Positions 1-10,705 of a stretch of DNA of 63,734 nucleotides are shown here, piece after piece. The translations under genes and the position numbers were made by a program. The stretch comes from Sphingobium quisquiliarum P25 (GTDB lineage: Bacteria > Pseudomonadota > Alphaproteobacteria > Sphingomonadales > Sphingomonadaceae): assembly GCF_000445065.1 (NCBI RefSeq), contig NZ_ATHO01000037.1, positions 1 to 63,734 of the forward strand, written 5' to 3'. Position 1 is the stretch's first letter. Each line of letters starts with the position of its first letter. The notes beneath the pieces are model-generated. The model searched no databases. It was not told the origin of the DNA and saw only the letters and a program-made list of their open reading frames with translations.

Positions 1-457
1 TTACCAGCCGCCGCTCCGCAGCGGCGGCCTCGGCATAGGCGCGAATGACCGCTAGTCGAAGATCGGCCTGCGCGATCACCGCCTGAATAGCGGCGCGGCC
101 GGTGTACGCATCGGCGGCCGCGATCCGGGCGGCGCGCTTGCCGCCAAGTTCGACCGGCAACGTCAGCGAGGTGGTCGCCTCCAGGCTGTCGATCCCACTA
201 TAGAGGCCGGAGCCGGTGACGTTCTCGGCTTCCACAGTGATGCTCGGGTTGGGGCGCAGCCCCGCGACGCGGCGTCCGGCTTCCGCCGCCTGAATGTCCG
301 CCGAGGCGGCTTCAAGCGACGGGGATGCTGCGCCCGCCAGTTCGAGCGCTCGGCCGAGGGTGAATGATGGGTTGGCTTCCGCCGACGGTGGCTCTTGGGC
401 CTGCGCGACGCTCGCGCAAGCCATCGCGGCCAACAGAGCCGCGGGCAATCGGTGCAT
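1..457 (-). CDS. Outer membrane efflux protein, CzcC/TolC family (partial, N-terminal part)
   Basis: The gene runs off the left edge, so only about 152 N-terminal residues are visible. It starts at the ATG at 457, with a GGAGTC-type ribosome site just upstream. A signal peptide with a small-residue tail ending near AQAQ is followed by a region typical of CzcC/CusC heavy-metal efflux channels. The key stretch is a proline-asparagine-proline motif (GLRPNPS) followed by acidic and glycine-rich sequence (EAENVTGSG), then an alanine-rich helix. Proteins of this family form the trimeric outer-membrane duct of an RND metal-efflux pump, so czcB and czcA genes should lie further left. The exported His-rich protein just upstream fits a metal-resistance operon. 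The substrate metal cannot be told from this fragment. Confidence 0.8.
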   Translation of the reverse strand, partial: MHRLPAALLAAMACASVAQAQEPPSAEANPSFTLGRALELAGAASPSLEAASADIQAAEAGRRVAGLRPNPSITVEAENVTGSGLYSGIDSLEATTSLTLPVELGGKRAARIAAADAYTGRAAIQAVIAQADLRLAVIRAYAEAAAAERRLV

Positions 458-514
458 GATAGAAGACTCCTGACGATTCCAGAAAGCCCCGGTGAAGGGG
501 TCAGGTCGGAATCG

Positions 515-856
515 TCAGGCCTTGGGAGGGCGAAGCGCCGGGTCCATGCCCGACGAGACGAGACCCCTGGCGTTGCCGATGGGAGGCAGCGACGCGCTCA
601 GCGACAAGTTCGCGCTGAGATCGTCGTCTACCGGTGCCGCAACCTGATGATGCCCGTGGCATCCGCCATGCTGATGTGGTGTAGCTTTGTTATCGTCCGA
701 GGGAGCTCGATCGCTACCGCCGCCATCGCGGGCGAGGTCAGGCACGACGTCCGCGTCAACGCAGACAACGACTGACTCCGCGGCATGCGCGATGGCACCC
801 GCCGTCAATGACAGCGCGACAAAGCACATCAAGATCGCGGCCAGGGTGCGGACCAT
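515..856 (-). CDS. Small exported histidine-rich protein upstream of metal efflux genes
   Basis: This is a 113-residue protein with a clear signal peptide (hydrophobic segment at about 4-24, cleavage after AHA). The mature part has two cysteines near its start and a His-rich patch around residues 61-70 (HQHGGCHGHH). That composition suggests periplasmic binding of a soft or transition metal. The start at 856 has an AGGAG site about 8 bases upstream. It lies 57 bases ahead of the CzcC-like gene on the same strand and is probably the first gene of that operon. Small His-rich leader proteins of this kind occur in front of czc-type operons in sphingomonads, but I cannot name a characterised family. 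A metal sensing or chaperone role is inferred from composition and context only. Confidence 0.7.
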   Translation of the reverse strand: MVRTLAAILMCFVALSLTAGAIAHAAESVVVCVDADVVPDLARDGGGSDRAPSDDNKATPHQHGGCHGHHQVAAPVDDDLSANLSLSASLPPIGNARGLVSSGMDPALRPPKA

Positions 857-1215
857 TTACAACTCCTAGCACGGAAGTGCCGCTTTGAACATCTTGGGGC
901 AGACTGCACCACCAGGTCGTTGGGCATGGCCTCCCCGGAGGTCGATATCAAGCGCTGATCTGCCCGGTTCTGGGTGGTTCGATCGACCAATATTTTGAAC
1001 CACGCAGGAGGAATGGAATTGGCTAGGAAGCGTAAGCCAAGGTTGGGGTCGAGGGCCTGAATCCCTTCGCCGCTACAGATTCTTGTTGAAATCGACAAAC
1101 TTGGAAGATCGCCCTTCGGCCTCTCATCAAAATGTCAAATCAGTTGCGCCATTCGCACGCGCAGGCATAATCTCTCTTAACCTTCCAGAAACCGCTGAAT
1201 GCGAGCATTGCACCT
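857..1215. other. Intergenic region, 359 bases, with one mini-ORF
   Basis: This gap separates the metal-efflux genes from the PilZ-HTH gene. On the + strand a strong AGGAGG site (1006-1011) precedes a 15-codon ORF (ATG 1013 to TGA 1060, MELARKRKPRLGSRA). It is very basic and I do not recognise it. It could be the remnant of a longer gene or a leader peptide. An antisense ORF at 829-1098 has no ribosome site and looks spurious. Promoters for both flanking genes should be here, but I cannot place them reliably. Confidence 0.4.
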
Positions 1216-1899
1216 ATGTCCATCTCTGCGATCATGGAACAACCGGCAGTGCCTGGCGACAAGCGCAAGGACGTCCGCTGGCGTATCCGTCTGGAATTGC
1301 CCGCCTCGCTCGACCAAGGGACCAATGTCGTCATACACGACCTGTCCACGGCGGGCATGCTGATCGAGACGGAGGCACGGCTGGATATTGGGCAGGTTGT
1401 CACCATGTCCTTACCCGAAGCGGATAACAGGGCGGCGCGTGTCGTATGGCGTGACGGCGCGCTTTTCGGCTGCCGTTTCGAAGAGCCGCTGCCACAGGCG
1501 GCTGTCAGCGCCACGAAGCTGCGGAGCGCTGTTGCCGCGCCGCCGGTGGAAAAGGAGGAGGCATTGGCCGACCGGCTTCTCCGCCTGCGCCGGGCATCCG
1601 GGCTGAGCCGGGCAGCGCTGTCGGAGCGGACCGGCTTCAGCAAGCCGAGCATCTGGGCCTGGGAAACGGGGAAGACGGTTCCACGCCGTTCAAACCTGCT
1701 GGTTTTGGCGGATATCTTCGGCCTGACCGAACAACAGCTTTCGCGCGGTGAAGGCACCGTCATGGCGACCGCCGCGCCAAGGCAGGATCCTGAACAGCGT
1801 TCCAACACGCTGCATGATGCGATCGATCAAGCCCGAAGCCGGATAGCGGCCATCGCGGGCGTCGAGCCGTCGATGGTGCACATCTCCATCGACTTTTGA
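1216..1899 (+). CDS. PilZ domain fused to XRE-type helix-turn-helix (possible c-di-GMP-responsive regulator)
   Basis: This 227-residue cytoplasmic protein has two recognisable domains. Residues about 15-95 form a PilZ domain with both c-di-GMP motifs intact: R17-x-x-x-R21 and D42-x-S44-x-x-G47. Residues about 118-172 form an XRE/HTH_3 domain, starting LADRLLRLRRASGLSRAALS and continuing into a recognition helix ending in WETGKTVPR. The last 50 residues are variable, ending in a segment like a short helical cap. PilZ domains normally bind c-di-GMP and XRE domains bind DNA, so a second-messenger-controlled transcription factor is a reasonable inference, though DNA binding is not proven. The gene stands alone, convergent with thiC. 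A GGDEF enzyme encoded at 16.5 kb could supply the ligand. Confidence 0.75.
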   Translation: MSISAIMEQPAVPGDKRKDVRWRIRLELPASLDQGTNVVIHDLSTAGMLIETEARLDIGQVVTMSLPEADNRAARVVWRDGALFGCRFEEPLPQAAVSATKLRSAVAAPPVEKEEALADRLLRLRRASGLSRAALSERTGFSKPSIWAWETGKTVPRRSNLLVLADIFGLTEQQLSRGEGTVMATAAPRQDPEQRSNTLHDAIDQARSRIAAIAGVEPSMVHISIDF

Positions 1900-2024
1900 T
1901 CATCTCTGCCAGTGGCGAAGGCCTTGGAACTTCGGGCAGTGGCTCAGTGTAAGGAGGCCGGCGGCGGCTTCCCTCAGCGGTTTGACCAGTGGAGGGGCGG
2001 CGGTTACGGCCACCCCTGCGCCCA

Positions 2025-4446
<2,422 letters not shown>

Positions 4447-4544
4447 TATGCCCCGAATAGCCCATGGCGCGCATGAGGGAAAGCCCCTGCGCGACACATA
4501 CCTGCGATAGGAGCGCTGGACAGCGGCCATGCATTTACGCAGTG

Positions 4545-4853
4545 ATGAAAGCCATGAAGCATCCCGATCTCACCACACGGCAGGGGCGCAAGGCGTGGCG
4601 GCACGACATGCGGATGATCGCGGTCAGGCCGCGCCGCTACGGACTGTGGCTGCTGACCGCCGGATTCCTGCTGCTGTTGACGCCATCGGCGCTCGACGTG
4701 CACAGCCTGTTCGGGCTGTGGCCGCCGATGCTGGGGGCGATTTGCATGCTTGCGGGAGCGCCCTTGCTGGCGGTGAGCGTCCTGCTGCGGCGGCGCTATG
4801 TGCGGCAGCGCCTTGCCAGCCCCGCCCTGATCGACAGGATCAAAGCCGAATGA
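4545..4853 (+). CDS. Small two-helix membrane protein upstream of S9 peptidase
   Basis: This 102-residue protein has a basic N-terminus, two hydrophobic segments (about residues 32-50 and 58-77) and a basic tail ending ALIDRIKAE. The frame stays open further upstream, but that stretch overlaps the riboswitch promoter region and has a different character, so I take the ATG at 4545 (ATG 4554 is the alternative). No strong ribosome site is visible. Its TGA overlaps the ATG of the peptidase gene in an ATGA junction, so the two are translationally coupled. I do not recognise a family. Confidence 0.6.
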   Translation: MKAMKHPDLTTRQGRKAWRHDMRMIAVRPRRYGLWLLTAGFLLLLTPSALDVHSLFGLWPPMLGAICMLAGAPLLAVSVLLRRRYVRQRLASPALIDRIKAE

Positions 4854-6952
4854 TTTTGAAGAGGATGATGACGATGGTTTCCGCCACCCTGCTCGCTGCC
4901 GCTGGTGCGCCCGTTCCCGCCCCGGCCGACGATCCCTATGTCTGGCTGGAGGATTGGACCGGCCCGCGCGCGATGCAGTGGGTGGAGGCGGAAAACAAGG
5001 CGACCGTCGCGACGTTGCAGGGGGATCGCCGCTACAAGGCCTTTTACGAACAGGCGCTTTCCATTGCGTCGGCCAAGGACCGGATCGCCATGCCGATGAT
5101 GATCGGCGGCCGCATCTTCAATTTCTGGCGCGATGCCGATCACCCACAGGGCATCTGGCGCGTCACCAGCGAAGAAGATTATACGTCGGCGCAGCCCCGC
5201 TGGCAGACCGTGCTCGATCTCGACGCGCTGTCGAAGGCGGAAGGCCGGAAGTGGGTGTGGAAGGGCGCGAGCATCCTCGATCCGCAAGAACGGCTGGCGC
5301 TCATCCATCTGTCGGACGGCGGTGAGGACGCCGTGTCCCTGCGCGAATTCGACCTGGAAGCGGGACGATTCGTGGAGGGCGGCTTCAACGTGCCGGTGTC
5401 GAAGCAGAATGTGGACTGGCGTGATCAGGACACGCTGCTGCTGGCGCGCGACTGGGGCGAAGGCACGATGACCGCGTCGGGTTATCCCTTCGTCGTTAAG
5501 GCGCTGAAGCGGGGCGCGCCTTTGAGCGAGGCGGTCGAGGTGTATCGCGGTTCCCCGGCGGATCAGTTGGGCGTCTATCCCATGGTCCTGTCCGATGGCG
5601 ACGGGAACCGCGCCGCCTTCCTGGTCCGGGGCGTGACCTTCTTCGGCAACGAGACCTATCTGCTGACGCCTGAGGGCGCGAAGAAGCTGCCCTTGCCCGC
5701 CAGGAGCAGCCTGCAAGGATTGATGCAGGGCCAATTGCTGATCCAGACCAGCGAGCCATGGGTGAGCGGCGGCGTAACCGTGCCCGCGGGCGCGCTGGCC
5801 AGCGTATCGCTCGGCGACATGAAGGCGGGAGGAGTGCTGACGCCGCGCATCCTGTTCGCGCCCAACGCCCGCCAGTCGATAGACGGGGTGGCGGCGACGC
5901 GAAGCCGCGTGGTCGTGACCATCAATGACAATGTGCGCGGCCGGGTGCTGACCTTCGCCTCCGGCGCGGACGGCTGGACGTCTGAGCCGGTGAAGCTGCC
6001 GGACAATGCGACGATCAGCACCGTGGCGGCCACGCACCGGAACGATCGTGTGTATCTGAGCGTCGCGGGCTTCCTTGCGCCTACGACCCTGTGGGCGATG
6101 AACGCGGCGGATCCCGCCCCGGCGCAGGTCAAGGCCATGCCCGCCCGCTTCGATGCTTCGGGGCTGGTGGTTGAGCAATATGAGGCGGTTTCGAGCGATG
6201 GGACGAAGGTCCCCTACTTCATCGTCCACCGCAAGGACATGAAGCGTGACGGATCGACCCCGGCGATCATGACCGCCTATGGCGGCTTCGAAATCTCCCT
6301 GACGCCAAGCTACGCCGCCATCATGGGCAAGCTGTGGCTGGAGAGGGGCAACAGCTTCATCGTCGCCAATATCCGCGGCGGCGGGGAGTTCGGACCGGCC
6401 TGGCATGAAGCGGGGCGCAAGACGAAGCGGCAGATCATCTATGATGACTTCGCCGCCGTGGCGCGCGACATTTTCGCGCGCGGCCTGTCCTCTCCGTCCA
6501 AATTCGGCATTTATGGCGGATCGAATGGCGGGCTGCTGATGGGCGTGCAGTTCAACCAGCATCCCAACCTCTGGAAAGCGGTCGCCATCCAGGTGCCACT
6601 GCTCGACATGGTGCGTTATGAGCAGATCGCGGCAGGCGCTTCCTGGGTCGATGAATATGGCAGCGTCACGGTGCCGGAGGAAAAGGCGTTTCTGGAAAGG
6701 ATTTCGCCCTACCGGAACATCCGCAAGGGCGTGACATATCCCACGCCCTATATCTGGACGACGACCAAGGACGACCGGGTCGGTCCCCAGCATGCGCGCA
6801 AGTTCGCCGCCCGGCTCAAGGAATTCGGCCTGCCCTATCTCTTCTACGAGGACATGGCAGGCGGCCATTCCGGCGATGCCGACATAGAGCAGAGCGCACG
6901 GTTGCAGGCGATGCAGATGGTCTATTTCGCGCGGGAACTGGAAGGCGAGTAG
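4850..6952 (+). CDS. Exported prolyl oligopeptidase family serine peptidase (S9)
   Basis: The 700-residue protein has the two-part architecture of prolyl oligopeptidases: an N-terminal beta-propeller (about 40-420) and a C-terminal alpha/beta-hydrolase domain. The catalytic triad is visible: Ser558 in GGSNGG, Asp641 in KDDRV and His673 in GGHSGD. These positions fall close to those of classic S9A enzymes. A hydrophobic N-terminus with small residues (residues 6-25) suggests export to the periplasm. The start is taken at ATG 4850, which overlaps the previous stop; ATG 4865 or 4874 would shorten the leader slightly. It likely trims short proline-containing peptides. The open frame continues upstream to 4529, but that part overlaps the previous gene in another frame and is not coding. 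Confidence 0.93.
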   Translation: MILKRMMTMVSATLLAAAGAPVPAPADDPYVWLEDWTGPRAMQWVEAENKATVATLQGDRRYKAFYEQALSIASAKDRIAMPMMIGGRIFNFWRDADHPQGIWRVTSEEDYTSAQPRWQTVLDLDALSKAEGRKWVWKGASILDPQERLALIHLSDGGEDAVSLREFDLEAGRFVEGGFNVPVSKQNVDWRDQDTLLLARDWGEGTMTASGYPFVVKALKRGAPLSEAVEVYRGSPADQLGVYPMVLSDGDGNRAAFLVRGVTFFGNETYLLTPEGAKKLPLPARSSLQGLMQGQLLIQTSEPWVSGGVTVPAGALASVSLGDMKAGGVLTPRILFAPNARQSIDGVAATRSRVVVTINDNVRGRVLTFASGADGWTSEPVKLPDNATISTVAATHRNDRVYLSVAGFLAPTTLWAMNAADPAPAQVKAMPARFDASGLVVEQYEAVSSDGTKVPYFIVHRKDMKRDGSTPAIMTAYGGFEISLTPSYAAIMGKLWLERGNSFIVANIRGGGEFGPAWHEAGRKTKRQIIYDDFAAVARDIFARGLSSPSKFGIYGGSNGGLLMGVQFNQHPNLWKAVAIQVPLLDMVRYEQIAAGASWVDEYGSVTVPEEKAFLERISPYRNIRKGVTYPTPYIWTTTKDDRVGPQHARKFAARLKEFGLPYLFYEDMAGGHSGDADIEQSARLQAMQMVYFARELEGE

Positions 6953-7022
6953 CAGAACGGTCCGGCACCCGCGCCTTCGCGCGCGTACGTGCGGGGAGGG
7001 AACAGGCGCGCCAGCGCTTGCG

Positions 7023-8396
7023 TCAGTCCCCTGCCCGATCGAACATCAGCTTCATGCCCGTGCGCGGCCGGATGGTGAGGCGGCTGATCGGCTCGGGCTT
7101 GAAGCCCTGCGGCACGGACAGGCGGTAGCGGCGCACCACGCTGGCGATCACCGTCATCACCTCCTGCTGGGCAAAGCCCGCCCCGACGCACACGCGCGGC
7201 CCCCGGCCGAAAGGGAACCAGGCCTGCTTCACCATCTCCGCATTGGCGGGATCGTCGAAGCGGCCGGGATCGAAGCTGTGCGGGCAGCCCCAATTATCCT
7301 TGTTGCGCTGGGTCAGCCACGGCGCGACGACCAGCATCGCGCCCTCCTCCAGCTGCTTGTCGCGCATCGGCATCGGGCAAGGCACTTCGCGGGGGAAGAA
7401 AGCGACTGGCGGATAGAGGCGCAACGTTTCGCGGAAGATGTTGCGGATGACGGCCATATCCTTGAGCATCGCGGCCGCGAGCGGCGCGCCGTCCGCCACC
7501 CTCTCCACCTCGGCGCGGGCGGCATCCTGAACATGGGCGCATTCGGCCAGCATATAGAGCGCCCAGGTCATGGTGCTCGCCGATGTTTCGTGGCCCGCCA
7601 GGAACACGGTCGAAACCTGGTCCATCACCTGTTGCAGGGTGAAGGGTTCGCCCGTTTCCGGATGCTTTGCCTGGATCAGCGATTGCAGGATGTCCTTGTG
7701 CGGCGATTCGCCCCGCTGGTGGAAGCCGTGATAGCGCGCCTCGACGATCGGCCGGAACACGTCATGGATGGCCTTGGCGGGTTTCAACGACCGCTGTTCG
7801 AACCAGCGCGCCGGAAAGCCGTAGAGCCGCAGCATCGACGCGCTGTGCGCGAACCGCTGAAACCGGCCGAAGGCGTTGTGGATGATGTTGGACCGCTGCT
7901 CATCCAGCGCCTGAGAAAAGAGGGTGCGGAAGATGATGTCGGCCGCGACATGGGTCATCATCGGGTCGATATCGACCGGCTTGCTCCGGTCAGCGGCATC
8001 GATGCGGGCGAGCAGGTCGTCCGCCGCCGCGACCATGAGCGGCATGGACCGGTGCAGCGCCGTATGGGCGAAGGCCGGGTTCACCATTGCGCGCTGGCTT
8101 TCCCAATCCTCGCCATTGGCGGAAAAGACCGAATTGCCGATCAGCGGCGACAGGTTGCGGACCAGCTCGCGATGCTTGGGAAAGGCCGTGCCGCCGCGCA
8201 GGATCCTGTCCACCAGCGGCAGTTCGTTGGCGATGTACATGGTCTGGCCGGGCAGGCGGATTTCGCCCAGCTTCATCGTGTAGCTTTTTTCGAACAGCAC
8301 ATGAATCCAGCTGTGCCAGCCGCGCAGGAAACGCTTGACGAGGCCGCGGCGGGTGCGCGGCGGCTGCGGATAGGGAGGCGTGAAATGATCGGTCAC
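7023..8396 (-). CDS. Cytochrome P450
   Basis: This is a 457-residue soluble P450. The three family landmarks are present: the I-helix oxygen-binding motif AGHET at 267-271, the K-helix ExxR at 323-326, and the heme-binding loop FGRGPRVCVG with the thiolate ligand Cys403. The N-terminus has no membrane anchor. The protein resembles fatty-acid or alkyl-type bacterial P450s in its general layout (HE T-type oxygen motif, ETLRLYPP), but I cannot assign a CYP family or substrate. Its ATG overlaps the stop of the upstream membrane hydrolase gene by four bases, so the two are co-expressed. No ferredoxin or reductase gene is adjacent, so redox partners must be elsewhere. Confidence 0.95.
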   Translation of the reverse strand: MTDHFTPPYPQPPRTRRGLVKRFLRGWHSWIHVLFEKSYTMKLGEIRLPGQTMYIANELPLVDRILRGGTAFPKHRELVRNLSPLIGNSVFSANGEDWESQRAMVNPAFAHTALHRSMPLMVAAADDLLARIDAADRSKPVDIDPMMTHVAADIIFRTLFSQALDEQRSNIIHNAFGRFQRFAHSASMLRLYGFPARWFEQRSLKPAKAIHDVFRPIVEARYHGFHQRGESPHKDILQSLIQAKHPETGEPFTLQQVMDQVSTVFLAGHETSASTMTWALYMLAECAHVQDAARAEVERVADGAPLAAAMLKDMAVIRNIFRETLRLYPPVAFFPREVPCPMPMRDKQLEEGAMLVVAPWLTQRNKDNWGCPHSFDPGRFDDPANAEMVKQAWFPFGRGPRVCVGAGFAQQEVMTVIASVVRRYRLSVPQGFKPEPISRLTIRPRTGMKLMFDRAGD

Positions 8397-9535
8397 GGAA
8401 TGGCCCTGAATGCGGCTATGGCTTCATCGATCGTGCGACGGCCAGCGGTCAGGCTGACATAATCGACCGGCGACAGGCGGTCGCCCACCCGCAGATAATC
8501 GAAATGCGCCTCATATTTGTTAGACCAGCCACTATGGTAATTTTGCGGATCGTAGAAGAGGTGGAAGCGCGGTGAGAGCAGATCGACGCGCGCGGCGCAT
8601 TGATCTGAGACAAGACGGACCGGATGGACATCATAATAGGCCGCGCCGTCCGGCGGCGCGGACAGGTCGATCAGGCGGAAATGCTTGTCGTCCAGCGCCT
8701 TCAGATCGGCATGATACCAGCGGGCGTCCTTGCGCAGCGCGACGACAGGCACGACCTGCCCCAAGGTGAGCACGGTGAAATTCGCGGGGAGCGTCCTGTT
8801 TCCGCGCAGTTCCAGGATGCGGCGAAGGACGCTCATGGCATAGATGGTGCCGTTGCTGTGCGAAACGAAGATCACCTCGTCATAGGGGCCGTCCATCTCC
8901 TCCACGATACGCGCGGCGAACTGGTCGAGGCGAGCCTCCATCTCCGCGCCCGGCCCGCGCGCGGCGACGCTGTGGTTGTAATACATGAAGCGCAGCAGCC
9001 AGGGCACGATCAGCTTGTTGAGCAAACGGCCGGACAGCAGCGCGCTGATGCCGATGCCGATCAGCGCCGCCGCCCAGAAGGGCAGGAGCAGCGACAGCAA
9101 TAATGCCGGAACGAGCGCCAGAGCCAGCGGGATCAGCACCGCCAGAAGCGGCGGGTAGAGAATGGTGATGACAGGGCCAGGCCGCAGCCTGCGCATGCGC
9201 CGGAACTGCATATGCCGGGCATGAGCGCTATAGGTCGCGATGGAGCGCCAGGCGAGCAGCAGCGGATTGCGAATCCACACCTTGCCGACCAGATCCTCCC
9301 AGCGCAGAAACTCATATTCGGTTTCCACTCCGGCGCTCTGGTTGGACACGGTCCAGATCGCGGACGAAGCGGGACCGGAACGGCGCGCGCTCACCTCCAC
9401 CCGTTCGCCGGACAGCCGGGCATAGCGCTCCGCCTGTTCGCGATACATCTGATGGTAGAAACGCACCCCGCGCGGATCGAAACCGCCAAGGTAGAAGACT
9501 TTACGCTTGAACTTCTGCACGGCCCTGTTCCACAT
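8393..9535 (-). CDS. Membrane-anchored alpha/beta-hydrolase-like protein (putative lipase/esterase)
   Basis: This is a 380-residue protein. An early strand and glycine loop (VFYLGGFDPRG, 13-23) look like an oxyanion-hole region. A nucleophile elbow with Ser227 (FVSHSNGT) follows a hydrophobic hairpin of two membrane segments at about 121-165. Possible downstream acid and histidine residues are plentiful (YDVHPVR, HFDYLRVGD), but I cannot assign the triad. The ORF is open to 9847. I use the ATG at 9535 because the upstream part overlaps a divergent gene and lacks a ribosome site. Only 6 bases separate this start from the + strand gene at 9542. The gene is coupled to the P450 downstream. A lipid or ester substrate is inferred, not shown. 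Confidence 0.7.
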   Translation of the reverse strand: MWNRAVQKFKRKVFYLGGFDPRGVRFYHQMYREQAERYARLSGERVEVSARRSGPASSAIWTVSNQSAGVETEYEFLRWEDLVGKVWIRNPLLLAWRSIATYSAHARHMQFRRMRRLRPGPVITILYPPLLAVLIPLALALVPALLLSLLLPFWAAALIGIGISALLSGRLLNKLIVPWLLRFMYYNHSVAARGPGAEMEARLDQFAARIVEEMDGPYDEVIFVSHSNGTIYAMSVLRRILELRGNRTLPANFTVLTLGQVVPVVALRKDARWYHADLKALDDKHFRLIDLSAPPDGAAYYDVHPVRLVSDQCAARVDLLSPRFHLFYDPQNYHSGWSNKYEAHFDYLRVGDRLSPVDYVSLTAGRRTIDEAIAAFRAIP

Positions 9536-9541
9536 CGGGCC

Positions 9542-9835
9542 ATGACGACACCCGAACGCGACTACTGCTATTTCATAGATCACCGCAAATACAACCGAAA
9601 CATCGGCTGCCGGAAGCATGACAATGCCTATGGCATCAATGGCGGCGGCAGCGAGCGGGACCGGTGGCGGGCGGATTTCGCCTTTTACCGGCACATGCGC
9701 GCCAATGGCGACCCGATGGCCCTGCCCTCGCTGCTCGCCTGCCTCGTTTTCGGCTGGTTCTGCTGGAACTATCATCCCGGCAAAGGCCTGTGGCGGGGAC
9801 AGCTCTTGCGCCGCTTCGTAAAAGCGCCGAAGTGA
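9542..9835 (+). CDS. Small phospholipase A2-like protein (HDxxY motif)
   Basis: This 97-residue protein carries the sequence signature of the PLA2 catalytic helices. C23-x-x-H26-D27-x-x-Y30 is followed, after a glycine-rich loop, by a second helix with R43-A-D45-F-x-F (the second Asp of the His-Asp pair) and a Met at its end. That matches the pattern of bacterial secreted PLA2 (C-RHD-GY then R-D--F--DM). There is no signal peptide. A hydrophobic segment rich in Trp, Phe and Cys lies at about 62-80. It starts 6 bases from the divergent hydrolase gene and its stop is 5 bases before kdsA, so it may share kdsA transcription. Enzymatic activity is inferred from the motif only. Confidence 0.65.
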   Translation: MTTPERDYCYFIDHRKYNRNIGCRKHDNAYGINGGGSERDRWRADFAFYRHMRANGDPMALPSLLACLVFGWFCWNYHPGKGLWRGQLLRRFVKAPK

Positions 9836-9840
9836 GCGGC

Positions 9841-10668
9841 ATGACACAGCAGCGCCATATTTCCGTGGGGCCGGTGACGATCGGCAACGACCTTCCGTTC
9901 GTCCTGATTTCCGGCCCGTGCCAGATCGAAAGCCGCGATCACGCCCTGATGATGGCGGAAAGGCTGGCGGAGGCGGCCGGAAGCGCTGGCGTGCCCTTCA
10001 TCTTCAAGGCCTCTTTCGACAAGGCGAACCGGACTTCGGTCGCGGGACAGCGCGGCGTTGGAATCGATGCGGGGCTGGCGATCCTGGCGGAGGTGAAGGC
10101 GCGCCTTGGCTGCCCGGTGCTGACCGACGTGCATGAGGCAGGACAAGTCGAAGCAGCGGCGCAGGCCGTGGACATCCTTCAGATCCCGGCCTTCCTCTGC
10201 CGCCAGACCGACCTGCTGCTCGCCGCAGGCCGCACCGGGGCGGTCATCAATGTGAAGAAGGGCCAGTTCCTCGCGCCCTGGGACATGGCGGCGGTGGCGC
10301 AGAAGGTCGCCTCCACCGGCAATGAACGCATCCTGCTGACCGAACGCGGCGCGAGTTTCGGATATAATGCGCTGGTCAGCGACATGCGATCGTTGCCGGT
10401 GATGGCGCAGACCGGCTATCCGGTGGTGTTCGACGCCACCCATTCCGTGCAGCAGCCCGGCGGCCTGGGATCGGCTTCGGGCGGGCAGCGGGAATTTGCG
10501 CCGGTGCTGGCGCGCAGCGCGGTCGCGGCAGGGGTCGCGGCGATCTTCGCGGAGGCGCATGACGACCCGGATAATGCGCCATCGGATGGCCCAGTCATGC
10601 TGCCGCTGAAATGGGTCGGTCCGCTGCTGGAGAAGCTCAAGGCGATCGATGAGGCGGTGAAGGGATAA
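9841..10668 (+). CDS. kdsA: 2-dehydro-3-deoxyphosphooctonate aldolase (KDO-8-phosphate synthase)
   Basis: KdsA condenses phosphoenolpyruvate with arabinose 5-phosphate to give KDO-8-phosphate, the precursor of the inner core of lipopolysaccharide. The 275-residue protein has the family landmarks: SGPCQIES near the N-terminus, FKASFDKANRTS, the DILQIPAFLCRQTDLL barrel strand and VINVKKGQF. The start is the ATG at 9841, preceded by GTGAGCGG overlapping the stop of the PLA2-like gene. The longer frame starting at 9664 is not used because it overlaps that gene. A perfect palindrome follows the stop. The protein is cytoplasmic and expected to be essential for outer-membrane assembly. Confidence 0.97.
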   Translation: MTQQRHISVGPVTIGNDLPFVLISGPCQIESRDHALMMAERLAEAAGSAGVPFIFKASFDKANRTSVAGQRGVGIDAGLAILAEVKARLGCPVLTDVHEAGQVEAAAQAVDILQIPAFLCRQTDLLLAAGRTGAVINVKKGQFLAPWDMAAVAQKVASTGNERILLTERGASFGYNALVSDMRSLPVMAQTGYPVVFDATHSVQQPGGLGSASGGQREFAPVLARSAVAAGVAAIFAEAHDDPDNAPSDGPVMLPLKWVGPLLEKLKAIDEAVKG

Positions 10669-10674
10669 GTCACT

Positions 10675-10698
10675 GTGCTCCCGCGAAGGCGGGAGCAC
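10675..10698. repeat. Short perfect hairpin repeat (CTCCCGCGAAGGCGGGAG type)
   Basis: GTGCTCCCGC-GAAG-GCGGGAGCAC forms a perfect 10-bp stem with a GAAG loop between the convergent kdsA and proA genes. It has no T-tract, so it is more likely a repeated extragenic palindrome that also slows transcription from both sides. Related hairpins occur at 20461-20494 and 21918-21938. Confidence 0.8.
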
Positions 10699-10705
10699 AT
10701 ATCCT

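Noticed and set aside
829..1098. 89-residue frame on the minus strand in the first intergenic gap
   Set aside because: No ribosome site, overlaps the His-rich gene start and gives no family.
4796..6868. 690-residue open frame opposite the S9 peptidase
   Set aside because: The S9 catalytic triad is clear on the + strand.
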